A stretch of DNA of 64,000 bases, taken from assembly GCA_950022655.1 (NCBI GenBank), contig OX465589.1:31039970-31103969 (forward strand), read 5' to 3'. How positions within the stretch are numbered: the stretch's first letter is position 1; each line of letters starts with the position of its first letter. Shown here piece after piece: positions 51,835 to 63,039 of this stretch. The notes under the pieces were generated by a model that saw nothing but the letters and a program-made list of their open reading frames with translations, was not told the DNA's origin and made no database searches. This stretch comes from Alentia gelatinosa (Eukaryota; Annelida; Polychaeta; Phyllodocida; Polynoidae). A program made the translations under genes and the position numbers.

Positions 51835-52030
51835 GCGGAGGGACATACTCGTGTTACAAAAGGCAGAGAATGGCATCATTACGGCTCAGTCACTGCCTTT
51901 TCTTCTTGTTATATATACCTACAAACACAAAAAACGCCATTTTATCTAAATCATCGATTCATCACTCATTCACATCATCTCAGTGAGACTGTACATTATT
52001 TATACCGCACCCCTAGCAGCGGGTAACATC
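51835..52030 (+). repeat. Dispersed repeat R7, copy 2
   Basis: See 49040. It ends TTTATACCGCACCCCTAGCA GCGGGT-like, as does copy 1. Confidence 0.7.
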
Positions 52031-52129
52031 TCATAGCCGTTGGGCCACAAGTATATAATAATATACGGTAAATATGAAACTAGGACGGAGTATCTCAGGG
52101 TTTGCTTTGTTCACCTGACAACCGTGTCT

Positions 52130-52480
52130 CTATAGACATAGTATGAGAAGGGTTGGCCTTTGAAGTAGCAGTAAGTCTACCACTGCTGGGGAGGGAAGAG
52201 AAAAATGCCTGCACACTTCACCACATAGACATGGTATAAGAAGGACTGGCCTTTGATATATCTGTAAGTCTACCACTGCATGGCATAAAAGAGAAAGGTG
52301 GCGCCACACCACATCACACCACACATACATAGTATCAGAATGACTGATCTTTGATATAGCAGTGGGTCTACCTCTGCTGGGGATGAAGGGGAAAGGTGGC
52401 TGCATACCACAACACACAGACATGGTAGGAGAAGGACTGGCCTTTGATGTAGCAGCAAGTCTATCACTGTAGGGGATGAC
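52130..52480 (-). repeat. Tandem repeat, about 95-100-bp unit, 4 copies
   Basis: AGACATGGTATAAGAAGGAC-like starts recur near 52135, 52227, 52328 and 52427, each followed by TGGCCTTTGATRTAGCAGT and a CTACCACTGC word. Confidence 0.85.
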
Positions 52481-53714
52481 GCTTATTCTCCTTTATGAGA
52501 ATCTCTGACTGAGGAATGTCTTGGTGGCTGGCACACTCTGAATTATCAATCAGAACTGGGCTTCAATTGATTCTTCTAAAGACAAAAGAAAGAATCAATT
52601 ACCCATAAAAGGAAGTTCTCTTTCACTGCACAATTTGTTTTCTTGCTAACGTAATTATGAAAACAGCCGACAATGGATCATTTTCTTTATTTCCCCAACA
52701 TTTTAAAGACCTGTAAAACGTATTATGTTCGGCCAGTTCAGTGCAGGACAGAGCCCACAGGTTAGTTTTGTTCGTTCTATTAGATTCCGTTTATGTTAAT
52801 GAGATACAGGCAACTTCAAATGAGCGGATTCCCGGAAACATATCTCTTTCATTTTTGCAATTTCCACCAGTGACAAATGCAGATAAACAGGGGATTATTA
52901 AACACAATAAGGCTGAATGGACTTACGAGCTCTCCTAATGATGGCATTGTGGCCGACACTGATTCGTCTTAATTTGAGTTTTTTTGTGGTTTTGTTTGGG
53001 CGTCATTCCTGTTTGTGTCTGACAGATTGTTCCTGCTGTCAGGGTCCATACGAAAACTCCAACCTCCCTAACCACTGACGGCACCTACTTTACCATCTAA
53101 ACGCAAATTTTCTGTGAACCACAGCTTTCACTCTAAAAGATCATTTTATACCAAAAGAATCATTCATATGTACGTGTAGGAAACTAAGAGCTATAAACAT
53201 ATTTACAAAAGTCCACAACGGGACTATTATTTCAACAAATCTGCCAATTTGTTATTTCTGGTAATTGTGAGCTGCCAACTCGAATTTGGATCCAGTTGAA
53301 GGTCTCACAAGCGGCCTTAAGATCCATCTTTGATAAAATTACCCAATTCTGAAGGATGGATTTTTAAGATTCTATGAATTATTTCATTCCCGTGACACAG
53401 CTCCACAACTAATTCAACTTAAGAAACATTTTTCCATTACTGAAGTCTTTTTTCATCTTTTAATAAATCTTATTGTGACAAGATTTGCCAAAAGTGGCAC
53501 TCTTACACTTGTCAGTGTCGGAGTTGTGACAAGTATCATCACATTATGTGAGCTCTTCTTACATGATATAGATTTGCAAAACAAAACAAAATGAGGGGAG
53601 AAACAAAGAAAGAGAGTTAACTGTTTTAATCCTTTTGCAGGGATACCAGTTTGTAGGATTTTGCTTACATGTAGGATTTTCATTTTAGTCTGGAACGTAT
53701 ATGAAGGATTCAAG
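52481..53714. other. Low-repeat non-coding stretch
   Basis: I find no repeat family and no domain-bearing frame. TAAT-rich words occur (TTTATGTTAATGAGATAC, CTCCTAATGATGGC). It may hold regulatory DNA, but nothing specific can be supported. Confidence 0.4.
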
Positions 53715-53885
53715 AAATTGTATATGTTTTGAGAACATTAGAAACTCCAATTTACTGATTGGCTAATATTTGTGTTTTTGACATCATCCCCCATCGAGTT
53801 TGTCTTTTTTACAATACTCCATGGGCCTTGAGTACGTGTTCCCAATACTGAGACTATGGGGGAAAATACAAGGGGTGAGATAATC
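53715..53885. mobile_element. Fold-back element R4, partial copy 4
   Basis: The right half of the family is recognisable: TGATTGGCTAATATTTGTG, GACATCATCCCCCAT, CCCAATACTGAGACTATGG and AGGGGTGAGATAA. The central hairpin is missing. Confidence 0.6.
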
Positions 53886-54049
53886 ATTTAAGACAACAGC
53901 AGTCATTCTGGGTCATGGTCTTCATCATGTACCAATTTGTGTAAACAACACCAGGAACTTGTGTGCTTGGATAAATGTCGCTCTGCAAGACGTTTCCTTG
54001 ATATTCAAATCTATAAACTCTTATAACATAGGGTCCAAAAGAAAGCACT

Positions 54050-54365
54050 TCTTTCTTTTACTAGTTGTGTACCAGACGGACATAGCACATTGTCTCGGAG
54101 CATGTAATTAAACGATAAATAATTAATCTGAACCGCTCCCAACCTGCAGAAAATGGAGCCACAGATAACACGACTGAAATTCAATTCAAAATACAAAAAC
54201 TAATTGATATGAAAGAGCAGAGCTCAGACGGCGACAATTCTATTTCATGAGGAAAGTAGTGTAAGAAATGTTTCCAGGGAAGTGGATGATGAATCAATCA
54301 CTGCGAAATGAGCTTAATTTACATAAATTAGCATGAATTATTTATTGATTTTCTTTTTCTTGCAG
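54050..54365 (+). promoter_or_regulatory. Low-repeat region with homeodomain-type sites before a candidate exon
   Basis: ATGTAATTAAACGATAAATAATTAATC (54097-54124, cited in two parts here: ATGTAATTAAACG and ATAAATAATTAATC) is dense in TAAT/ATTA cores, followed by GCTTAATTTACATAAATTAG. It ends in a strong 3' splice-site-like tract. Function is inferred only from this composition. Confidence 0.3.
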
Positions 54366-54406
54366 ATATCATGGACGACCTGGGTTCCTCCGCTCCCCGA
54401 CAGAAG
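54366..54406 (+). CDS. Candidate short coding exon of an unidentified host gene
   Basis: A pyrimidine-rich tract TTTTCTTTTTCTTGCAG ends at 54365, a textbook 3' splice site. The 41-base segment that follows carries ATG at 54371 in a fair start context (ATATCATGG), then twelve codons (MDDLGSSAPRQK), and meets CAGAAG|GTGGGT, a fair 5' splice site, at 54406. It would be a 5' coding exon ending in phase 0. The other two phases are open as well, so the frame is not certain. The next exons are not in view, and I do not recognise the protein. The surrounding 500 bp is among the least repetitive in the window, which supports the idea a little. Confidence 0.3.
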
Positions 54407-54815
54407 GTGGGTCACCTTTAATGGTGCATGCTTACCCGTTCTGATCAGAATTCATTATGACACTACTGTAAATATTGCATTATCATCATTCTTGATATCT
54501 ATCCTACGAATCGATGGCAAAATATGGTACCACATACTTATTCATGGAAGACCTGTCTCACGATATATTGAATAACAAAATTTTCAAACAAAAAGAAAAG
54601 AACCAGGAATAGCGTTGTATATACAAACAAATATACTAGATATGTGATTTAAGAGTATATATTCCGCATGCAATGGTTTCGACATCCGTACACAATGGTT
54701 ATGGTGTATAACAGCTTCTAAACACTGGGTAACGGTTTACCGAATCCCCATGGATTTTCAATGGGAGCTTTACATAAAATGGATGATAAAAGGTGAACTT
54801 AGTGTAACGTGATTT
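54407..54815. other. Non-coding stretch
   Basis: It would be intron if the candidate exon is real. No repeat recognised. Confidence 0.4.
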
Positions 54816-54819
54816 GTGA

Positions 54820-54960
54820 TTGGTTAAGGTAAGGTGGAGTATTACATTAATGAGTGCTATGATGGGTGATATTGTGAAGTGATTGTGGTAAGGGGGCAGG
54901 TTACAGTGTGACGCAAGTTGTGATTGATTAGGAAAATGTAACGTCAGTTGTGATTGGTCA
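54820..54960 (+). repeat. 45-bp minisatellite, left part
   Basis: Units like AAGTTGTGATTGATTAGG and GTCAGTTGTGATTGGTCAA match the array at 55910-56265. The intervening 950 bp looks inserted. Confidence 0.65.
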
Positions 54961-55420
54961 AAGATGAGCTACGGAAATTACTCTCGATGATAATTTCAAT
55001 AGAAATAAAGACCCTCCCCTCCAACAGTGAGGTTACGGGTCTGTCCGTAGTAGCGGTCCCGACCAGTTAGGTTGGCAGCAGAGCCAGTCAGGGGGCATAT
55101 AAGGCAGGTAGGACGGGGTTTACAGGCTACTTCCAGGTAGGGATTGGAACAGTTCATAGGTAGGCCATGTGAGTGCAGCTGTTTCATTTAGTATAGGAAG
55201 TGTTGGGATATAACCAGAGTGATAGATAGACACACACAGACACATGTATACTAACACATGGATACACAAAAATGCACACACACACATGCAGATATCTAGA
55301 CATTTATATGATACACAGAGTCCCATATATATGTCCCTACTACCACCCCCAACCACCACTACCACCAGTACAACCTTGAATGTATCTGACATGGGTCACT
55401 GCTCCTACCACCCCCTCTCT

Positions 55421-55462
<42 letters not shown>

Positions 55463-55905
55463 CTCAGTCTGTATACATATAAGAAAGCATGTACCACAAA
55501 GTGAAATTATCCTGTATAAATGTTGATGTAGTTACACTAAGTGTGTGCTATGTAATGTTGTTTTGTATGTAAACCTCACCACTCACAGTGCTCTGCATGC
55601 TCTAACTGCCAGACAGTCACTGACTCATAGCATTGGAGAGATCTAGTTATACCCTCAGCACCTTAGTAGGCAGATGTCAGGTTGCCCTGAAAGTATTACT
55701 ATATATGACTTACGGTGAAAGCAGAGCTATCATTAGTGAGCACTGCCTCAATGGGAACCAGTGTAGCTGAAAGTAAATGGTCAGAGGCGGCCTCACTGCT
55801 GACCTGATACACCCTATTGAGCCCCGTTCTGCACGTGCCTGACGGCCGTGTGGGCGGGAGTTACTCTTTATAATTAATTGACAGAGCTTAATTGGTTTGT
55901 ATAAG
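54961..55905. mobile_element. Dispersed repeat R2, copy 2, inside a minisatellite
   Basis: It corresponds to 9245-9700 in its left part (AAAGATGAG, GATAATTT, TATAAGG, ACACA-rich run, ACAGAGTCC, CCACCCCC). Its right end GTGTGGGCGGGAGTTAC, TTGACAGAGCTTAATTGG and TATAAGCTTTAA matches 12910-12985. A (CTAT)n microsatellite is at 55421-55464. No coding frame. Confidence 0.55.
55421..55464 (+). repeat. (CTAT)n microsatellite
   Basis: About eleven perfect CTAT units. Confidence 0.97.
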
Positions 55906-55909
55906 CTTT

Positions 55910-56265
55910 AAGGTAAGGTGGTGGGTTGTGATTGGTGAATGCAAGGAGGTAGGTGACATTCTAACATGAGTTGTAGTTGGTTGAGGTAAGGTGGCAGGTT
56001 ACATTGTAATATGAGTAGTGATTGGTTAAAGTAAGGTGGTAATTACGTTGTAACATGAGTTGTGATAGGTCAATGTAAGGTGGCAGATTACACTGTAACA
56101 TGAGTTGTAATTTGTTGAGGTAAGGTGGTAGATTACATTGTAATATGAGTAGTAATTGGTTGAAATAAGGTGTTGGCTATATTGTAACATGTGTTGTGAT
56201 TGACTATGGTAAGGTGGCAGGTAATTCTGTAACGTGGGTTGTGATTGGTTGTGATCTTCTCCTTG
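55910..56265 (+). repeat. 45-bp minisatellite, about 8 copies
   Basis: Units run AAGGTGGCAGATTACATTGT then AACATGAGTTGTGATTGGTT with GAGGT links; copies are degenerate. Confidence 0.85.
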
Positions 56266-56279
56266 AGTCATTATTAGGA

Positions 56280-56830
56280 TTCGGTGTTTAATTCACAGCT
56301 CAACCTGAGGTTAATGAGCTTTTCAAGGCTCGCTGAGAATGTGCAAAGTCAAAGGCTTTTAGTGGCGGAACTGGTTAAAAAGTGTCCTAGAATGAGTCAG
56401 CGTTTTGTCTGAGTCGCCGCCTCCCATATCAGGGCCGGCCGGCTAGTGTTCAAATCGACCGCCAGGCCTTTTCATTATACCATCAAAGCACTCCAGGCCT
56501 GCCGCGCTCAGCCAATCAGAATCCGTTTAACACCAGCAACAAGGCACCGCAGCTTAAACTGTCTCTTTATTCCACGGAGCCGAACGCCGGCTGTAAGCTC
56601 GCCAGCGATTGGGTAATCGATGAGGGCCCTCCATGTAAGCAAGGCAGCGATTGGCACAATTGATGTCACGTGTCAACATCCGGGTATCTTGGGGTCAGGA
56701 GGTTCACCCTGGCCATCTCTCATCTTGACCCGGAAGTAATGGACTCAGGCCGGAACGCTTCCGGTGTGGCGAGAACGAGGCTATCGCGTGAACACACACG
56801 AGAGAAGGTTGCATTGTGGGTCGGGCGTGC
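56280..56830 (+). promoter_or_regulatory. Promoter-like GC-rich block
   Basis: In a low-repeat, CpG-containing region there are CCAAT at 56512-56516 (GCCAATCAG), two inverted CCAAT boxes (ATTGG at 56608-56612 and 56650-56654), an E-box CACGTG at 56667-56672, and two facing ETS cores, CCGGAAGT at 56730-56737 and CTTCCGG at 56758-56764. Such clusters mark TATA-less, often bidirectional promoters. I cannot see a transcript start or an attached exon. Confidence 0.4.
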
Positions 56831-56837
56831 AGCAGAG

Positions 56838-56892
56838 TGATAGTGGTGGTGGTGGTGGTGGTGGTGAGGGTGGTGGTGGAGGTGGTGGTGGT
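56838..56892 (+). repeat. (GGT)n microsatellite
   Basis: GGTGGTGGT units with one GAGGGT interruption. Confidence 0.95.
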
Positions 56893-58627
56893 AGGGGCTA
56901 TAACAGATTGTGTATACCGCAACCTCCACTCAGTTATTTTGCATCTTTGCATTTTTTATAATAAACGAACGATAATCACACTAGACGATACGGCCTATGA
57001 AGCGAGGGAGGACCTCGGGAAAGATCTAAGATAAATGTCATTTAATTATGCTGGTCGTTGGTCGATTGTCATATCGTTTCTCCAAATGCTCGTAGATCTT
57101 GTGGTCACTATGGGCTGGAACACTTATGAAGTGAAAGGTTGAAGATACTATTATTAGGCGGAAACACAGTTACTGTGACTGAATGGAATCTGTTCCATGT
57201 TGTTTTGTTTGGAAATATTCACTGAGTTGGAAGAACGATGTGAATATTTCCGACCAAAACAGGAATAAACAAATGTAAACGCCATTTTACAACTCACTAA
57301 ATAGCAGAATATAGAATGATAGTGGTTATGTGGTACGGGGAACGTATGGGGGATCAATGATTTCAGGTTCTATACTGATCGCTTATTATCGCCCATTTTA
57401 ATGCGCCAGAACAACAGCATAGACTTTTATAAACATGTGGGAAACAGGTATTAAGGTAATTCTAGCATTGTAGTAGGTTATTCACAAGCTAGCTGAGTGG
57501 TGCAGTATCAACATTTTTCATTTTTTCATCACATGTTCCTCATGGTCATAATAACCACAAGAAAACTATGAAATTTGGGATATAGGTATCTCAGTTTATT
57601 AATACCCTTCACACCAAATATATTCTAATTTAAACAAATTTTAGCATCTGAAAAGTTATGACAAGTATCAACTGGTCTCAGGTTGTGACTGGGAGATCGT
57701 TTCACTTGTTATCCCTAGTGATCCTTAGCGATCGTCACGATTGAACACCCAAATCACCCCCATCTCAGCACATGTGGATTCTAAAAATCATCACAAAAAA
57801 GACTTTGCCCTTCAAATGGTTTCAGCTAGAGACTGAATACTGACAAACACCCCCCTTTACAGTCGTACATTTCGACACTGGCATCTCCAAATGGTCACTA
57901 TTAACGAATTTTGTGAATGAGCGATTGTGAGACCATTTGGGTGACCAATGGCGGAAAGTGTTTTTCAGATGTAGTTGCAGTGTGCCACAGGTGATCGCTA
58001 GCTGAGATCCCTAGCGATTAGTATAGAATGATCCCAGGTTCTACACAGATCTTTCTTCCAGATACCAGCTTCAGAATAGAATGGCCTGTACATCGTCTAT
58101 AATCGCCAATTAGTGGAACCCTTGTTGTTCGCCGTTATAAGTAGTCAGACTTGTCTGACCCTTTACCCATATATTACAAATACAGTCTAACAACGTGAAA
58201 GAAGCAGTTTGGGTCACCACGACTAACCACTAAGCTGCCACAACAGCACTGGGCCAGCCAGGTTGACCAATCACCCGCAACCATTACTCTGTTGGCGGGA
58301 GGGTCTGTGAGTCTACACAGGCATAGATGTAGAGAGACTCTCCGTCAAAACGGCCACAGATCACTTTTTCCACATTTCACAGTGTATTTGGGGTCACTGT
58401 GCTTATTACAGTTTGAGTGGGAATAGAGTCTAGACCCGTATTCAGTGGAAATGGTGTTGTCTGCAAGTATGAGACTCACCCCGTTCAGCCCGTTTACTCT
58501 ATTCCACATAGCTGACTCATTCACGTGGCTGTGTTTGCATGACTACAGGTAGGGCACTGAGCAGTTGTCGCCCTGATATTGCGTGGAGTCTGGTCATATA
58601 ACGGTGTTCGTAGACAAAGTGTTGTAG
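56893..58627. other. Non-coding stretch with transposon-like fragments
   Basis: 57690-58030 has repeated GATCGTTTCACTTG / CTAGCGATCGTCAC / GATCGCTAGC words in both orientations, resembling ends of R5-type elements. No gene seen. Confidence 0.45.
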
Positions 58628-58765
58628 AGTTGAAACGATCGCTTTTGGTCTAAGACATATTTGGATATAGCTTTGCCATACATGCACAGGTAAGATAATT
58701 GGATTATGCAACGGAAAAGATCATTATCAACGAAAAGGTTATTATCGTCACTACTGTAAAACACC
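58628..58765 (+). repeat. Dispersed repeat R5, copy 2
   Basis: See 34081-34205. It ends GTCACTACTGTAAAACACCT. Confidence 0.7.
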
Positions 58766-58904
58766 TTCAGGGGGCCGTTGAATAATCTAGGATCTTACAT
58801 AAAGACACTATAAGTGACCCACAGTCATATGATGATAATCGGAAACGTGGACCCGGTTTTTCAGTCATGACAATCGTTCATAACTAGGAGCAAATAGAAT
58901 GTTC

Positions 58905-59345
58905 ATCATTGATGAATGAGCGTGCAATTCTACATGGATGACAATTAAAAGGTTTCGGTAACATTCAGTCTATGGACAGTTTTCTATAACCTGATGGAAC
59001 CCAGTCAACCTCACACTGACAGACAGACTTCGGCGTGGTCCAACTTCCTTTCACCTATTTCTGCAACCACCTGAGTCTAGGATTAAAAAATATCAAGGTC
59101 AAGCACCAGGGGGTCAATGAGGTATTTCGGTCTCTAGTGATTGGTCATGGTCATCTGAGCATGCTTCTAAGACCCTGAGACACTGGCACTCTGCTCCTTT
59201 CACACTATCACAGTGGATAGCACGCAGATAGTGAGGGGATACCGGTAGTTTTCTGGCAGCACGCTGAAAGTGTATATGTATGACCACTCTAACCTCTAGG
59301 TCTCTAGATGATGTATATAGTGCGCGCAAGCACGCTCTAATAACA
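58905..59345 (-). repeat. Dispersed repeat R1, copy C
   Basis: It is the reverse complement of copies A and B: GATAGTGAGGGGAT, GCTCCTTTCACACTATCACA, GTGATTGGTCATGGTCAT and GCGCGCAAGCACGCTCTAAT. It is uninterrupted at the point where copy A holds the provirus. Confidence 0.82.
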
Positions 59346-59384
59346 CTTTCCAGGTGACAGTGTCCTATAAGGGGGGTCGCAAAC

Positions 59385-59590
59385 CTTTTTTTTTGTATCA
59401 GTATACATGTCACGCAGAGGATATTTCCTCTCGTATACGCCTGGCGGCAAATATAGCCATTACCCGTCCGTATACAAGAGGAAACAGTGTTGTATACGCC
59501 GCATATGCTGGCGTGAAATATGGGCATATAAATATGAAAACAAGTCAGTATACAACTGATACATGCACTTATGCAGCAGCCCGACCGGGG
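59385..59590 (-). mobile_element. Short retroelement-like repeat R6, copy 2
   Basis: A T-run followed by GTATCAGTATACATG, TATACGCCTGGCGG and, at the far end, CAACTGATACATGCACTTATG corresponds to 39645-39862. The tyrosine-recombinase element's first ORF begins within its right edge. Confidence 0.6.
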
Positions 59591-60377
59591 TGTAAGGAAC
59601 TCGACCAAACGAGCCCGCTCACCCATCCATGACCGCAACCAACGCAGTGGGTTATACAACCACCCTCACCACCCTGCCCGTCTGCCCACACCTGCTTTTC
59701 CGGAGAGGCTCTCAGAGGTGGATCTGCAGGGAGACGCCGCAGACCGGGTGGCCCAGGCTGTCCGGGCCGCTCTGCAACCGGAAATTAAAGGTAACCATTC
59801 AATGCCCCACAATTTCATCTTTAGGGGAGCGAAGCGAAGCAAAACAAATGTAGACGATTTGACAATTACGGAATACACGTACGGCTTTCTCCAGCTAATG
59901 AAACTCACTCTGGAGGAGGAGACAAGAGAGGCCATGGCTATGCATCTGGAGATTGTGATGGACGACACCCAGGATTTCCCATGGGCCAATGTCCGGTGTT
60001 TCTCGGAGGAGGTTTGCGACATGGTCGCAAACGGCAGGATCACGTGGCTCAATACCTACGAGATCGACCGATTCCAGACCCGACTAGCACACGTGCCAGG
60101 AACCAACCCCACGTCGAAAGAAAAGCCTAAGGCCATAGCGGACTGGAGTAACCAGCACATGTCGCCAAAGCTCGACCGGGGCCCCCATGCCAGGCCTACC
60201 AGCGAGATGAGTGTATGGAGTCGACTCATCACGTGCAAGGCGGTGTTAGAAAGCTCCACATCTGCATGTCATGCCTACACAACAAAGCCGCAACTTTCCC
60301 CCACCCACAGATCAACTGCAGGTACGGACAAAAGGCCCCAGCGGCTCCGGGGTTTGGAAAGTAAACCAGACCGCTAA
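59571..60377 (+). CDS. Gag-like ORF of the decayed retrotransposon
   Basis: The frame has 268 codons from ATG 59571, but its first few codons lie in flanking repeat R6, so the true start may be later. The protein is basic at the start, then has a helical, charged central part (about 55-200: SEVDLQGDAADRV..., LEEETREAMAMHLEIV) with no zinc knuckle. It ends at TAA 60375; the same frame then stays open to 61538. The role as Gag is inferred from position. I do not recognise a domain. Confidence 0.6.
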   Translation: MQQPDRGVRNSTKRARSPIHDRNQRSGLYNHPHHPARLPTPAFPERLSEVDLQGDAADRVAQAVRAALQPEIKGNHSMPHNFIFRGAKRSKTNVDDLTITEYTYGFLQLMKLTLEEETREAMAMHLEIVMDDTQDFPWANVRCFSEEVCDMVANGRITWLNTYEIDRFQTRLAHVPGTNPTSKEKPKAIADWSNQHMSPKLDRGPHARPTSEMSVWSRLITCKAVLESSTSACHAYTTKPQLSPTHRSTAGTDKRPQRLRGLESKPDR

Positions 60378-61538
60378 AAGGTACAGAGAACTCATGTTTT
60401 TTATAACTCTAGTAGGGTGGACAACACATCCCGTAAAGCCGGACATGGTTATACTGATTTACCCTCTGTACTCATACCTGTGATACATACACCGAGCCTC
60501 TCCTCGCGTGTAAACAAAAGCCAAGTGTTGTCACCAGACATAAACAATGCCTGTGCCCGCCCCGGTCACGTGCCAACCGGTCACGTGGTCGTCAAGGACC
60601 AAAACAAAAACAAACGCGCACGTGGTTGTGCCTGCATGCGCTCTCTCTCTGTTGCTGATTCAAAATGTGTATATCATGTATCTGATATTGAATGTGTTCC
60701 TGAAAACAATTTCGCTACCCATGCTGATGTTTCACGTGTACTTTCTGGTGTTTCTGACATTTTTGTACATTGTTTTGATTCACATGTTGTTTCGACCGTC
60801 ACCGGTCCAGCTGGCCCCCCCATGCTGTGCCGCCCTAATCAGGACGCACTATCCTCTCGAAGGCTGGAGGGAATTGAGCCTAAGCTGGACCACGGTATCG
60901 AGCCCTCACTGGAGGACCACCCTGACACTGGAGTAGTGGTCGGTGTCTCGATACCCTCGGTCACTGTGTTTTCCACTGTTTCTCCGACACAGGACAATAC
61001 TCCTACCTCCGGTCCCCCGGCCTCTAATGCCCTGGAGGAGACCATGGAGGACATTGTCTGCGACGCATACCGCTGCCCGATCACGACTAGCACCCCCACA
61101 AGGAACGTCGTCCCTGCCCCGGTCGAGATGAATGACAAACTTGACTCCCACATTACTGGACCGGCCGCGGGAGGCACTCGGGCTCTCCCGGTGAACCCTG
61201 AGAAGTATATGGAGTTGGTGCTTAGAGCCTGGCCACACCCTACTGTGGCGGCCGCTGATCAAGCCTCCACACATATGAACATATATAATCATGTGAGACG
61301 AACCGGAGTTCCGAACTACATGGGAGCGAGGATACTCGTTCCTTCGAACATGAAATGCGATGCCTGGAGCGAAGCTCTGGCTGGTTATCACGACCGGGAG
61401 ATTGTTGATTTTCTCCGTTTTGGCTGGCCGAGTTCGTATTCAGCAATTGACATCCCCGTTCCCACCTACAAAAAACATTCTTCTGCTACCGCTTTCCCAG
61501 AAAGAGAAGAAGTTGGGTGCCATGTTGGGACCCTTTGA
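60378..61538 (+). pseudogene. RT upstream region of the decayed retrotransposon
   Basis: The frame continues that of the Gag-like ORF after one TAA. The first 250 residues are poorly defined. The last part (NHVRRTGVPNYMGARILVPS..., DFLRFGWPSSYS, SATAFP) is the conserved stretch just before RT in DIRS-order elements. Right after SATAFP about ten expected residues are missing and the frame is lost, so a deletion near 61500-61520 caused the break. RT continues in the next frame. Confidence 0.65.
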
Positions 61539-62884
61539 GTCCCCGCCTTTCGTCCCTTGGACCCAAGTCAGCCCCCTGCTGACCCGCCCCAAGCCCACCG
61601 ATCCCCTGGAGAGACGAGTCATCATGGACTTAAGTTTTCTGAAAGGAGGCAGTGTTAATGACGGGATCGTTAAGAACTTTTTCCAAGGATATGAAAGCCA
61701 GTATACTCTCCCCACGATAGCCGACTTGGCTACTCTTGTGTTGCGGGCGGGTCGAGGTGCTCTGTTATGGAAGGCCGACCTCCGGAGGGCCTATCGGCAG
61801 CTCCGGATCAACCCTCTCGACTTCCCTCTACTCGGCCTACAGCAGCGAGGTACTATGTGGACATTTGCCCTTCATTCGGCTGTCGTTTTTCCGGGGGAGC
61901 ACAGCAGAGGGTATTGCGCCGGAAGTGTGACGCACACCTCCTTGCCAATGTGCATGACTTCGTATCTGTTGAGCGTGATTTCTCTGCCGCGGTCCGGTCT
62001 TTCGCTGGTTTCGAGGATGTCTGTCAGCGACTGGGTGCGGAATTAGCTCCGGAAAAATCTGTTTTCCCGACGACCCACCTGGAGTGGCTCGGGTTCACCA
62101 TTGACACCATCGACATGCAAATCACCATCCCCTAGACCAAGCTCCAAGCCGTGGTGGACGAATGCCGAGCCTGGGAGGCCAGGACCCACGCCACCAGGCA
62201 GCAACTGCAGTCCATCTGCGGCAAATTAAACCACATATCACAATGCATACCTCAGGCGCGGCGATATATGTCCCGGCTGTTGGACACGCTCCGCAGATCG
62301 AACAACGCGGCCCCGGTCGAGCCAGACCCCGAGTGCAAGAAAGACCTCGCTTGGTTCTCTGACTTCGCAGACAGACAAACGGGAGGAAGCTCATCATAAA
62401 GGACCAGCCCTCGGTTGACATCAAATGTGATGCCTGCCCCAAAGGCTTGGGACCCTTCTGCGAATCCGCGGGGATGTACTACAGCATCCCTCTGCTGGAT
62501 GCGTATCGGGAGGCCTACCACATCAGTCAGATAGAGGCAATTAATTGTGTCCTCTCAGTCAAATCATTGAGACCGACCAGAACGCGAGGTCACGTCATAC
62601 GCATAACCACAGACAATATGGCGGCGATGTACGTGCTCAATTCCGGAAGGACACGCGACCCTGTCCTCACGGCCTGCGCCCGAGAAATTGCATTAATCGA
62701 GGCTCTCCACGATGTGGTCATCCGGGTCGTTCTCAAGCCGGGGGACCAACTTGTTCTGGCGGACACCCTTTCTCGCGCCAATTTTGATAATAACAAAGCC
62801 AAACTCGCCCTGAAATTAGTTAATGAACGGAATCTATCACGCCGAGATCCCGCCCCCCTATCTTATGTGCTGCCTCCAACGTAG
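61510..62884 (+). pseudogene. RT-RNase H of the decayed retrotransposon
   Basis: RT resumes with EKKLGAMLGPFESPPF, RRVIMDLSFLKGGSVNDG and GALLWKADLRRAYRQLRI in one frame, shifts near 61870 to a second (GCRFSGGAQQRV), meets TAG at 62133-62135 and goes on through the thumb region in that frame to about 62390. A further shift leads to RNase H (IKCDACPKGLG, TTDNMAAMYVLNSG, LADTLSR), ending at TAG 62882. The catalytic box that should read YxDD is degenerate (ANVHDF). The protein cannot be active. Confidence 0.8.
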
Positions 62885-63039
62885 CTTCTTTATTCTACTT
62901 CCAGATGCTGCAAACCTCCACCTCATCTCACTTCTCCGGAGCTCCTGGACAACGGTGGCATCCATAGGCACGACCGGCAACCTCCACCGCCAGATGCGTC
63001 TCCTTCATTTTTGTCCATGATTTCGACTTCCTCGCTCCG

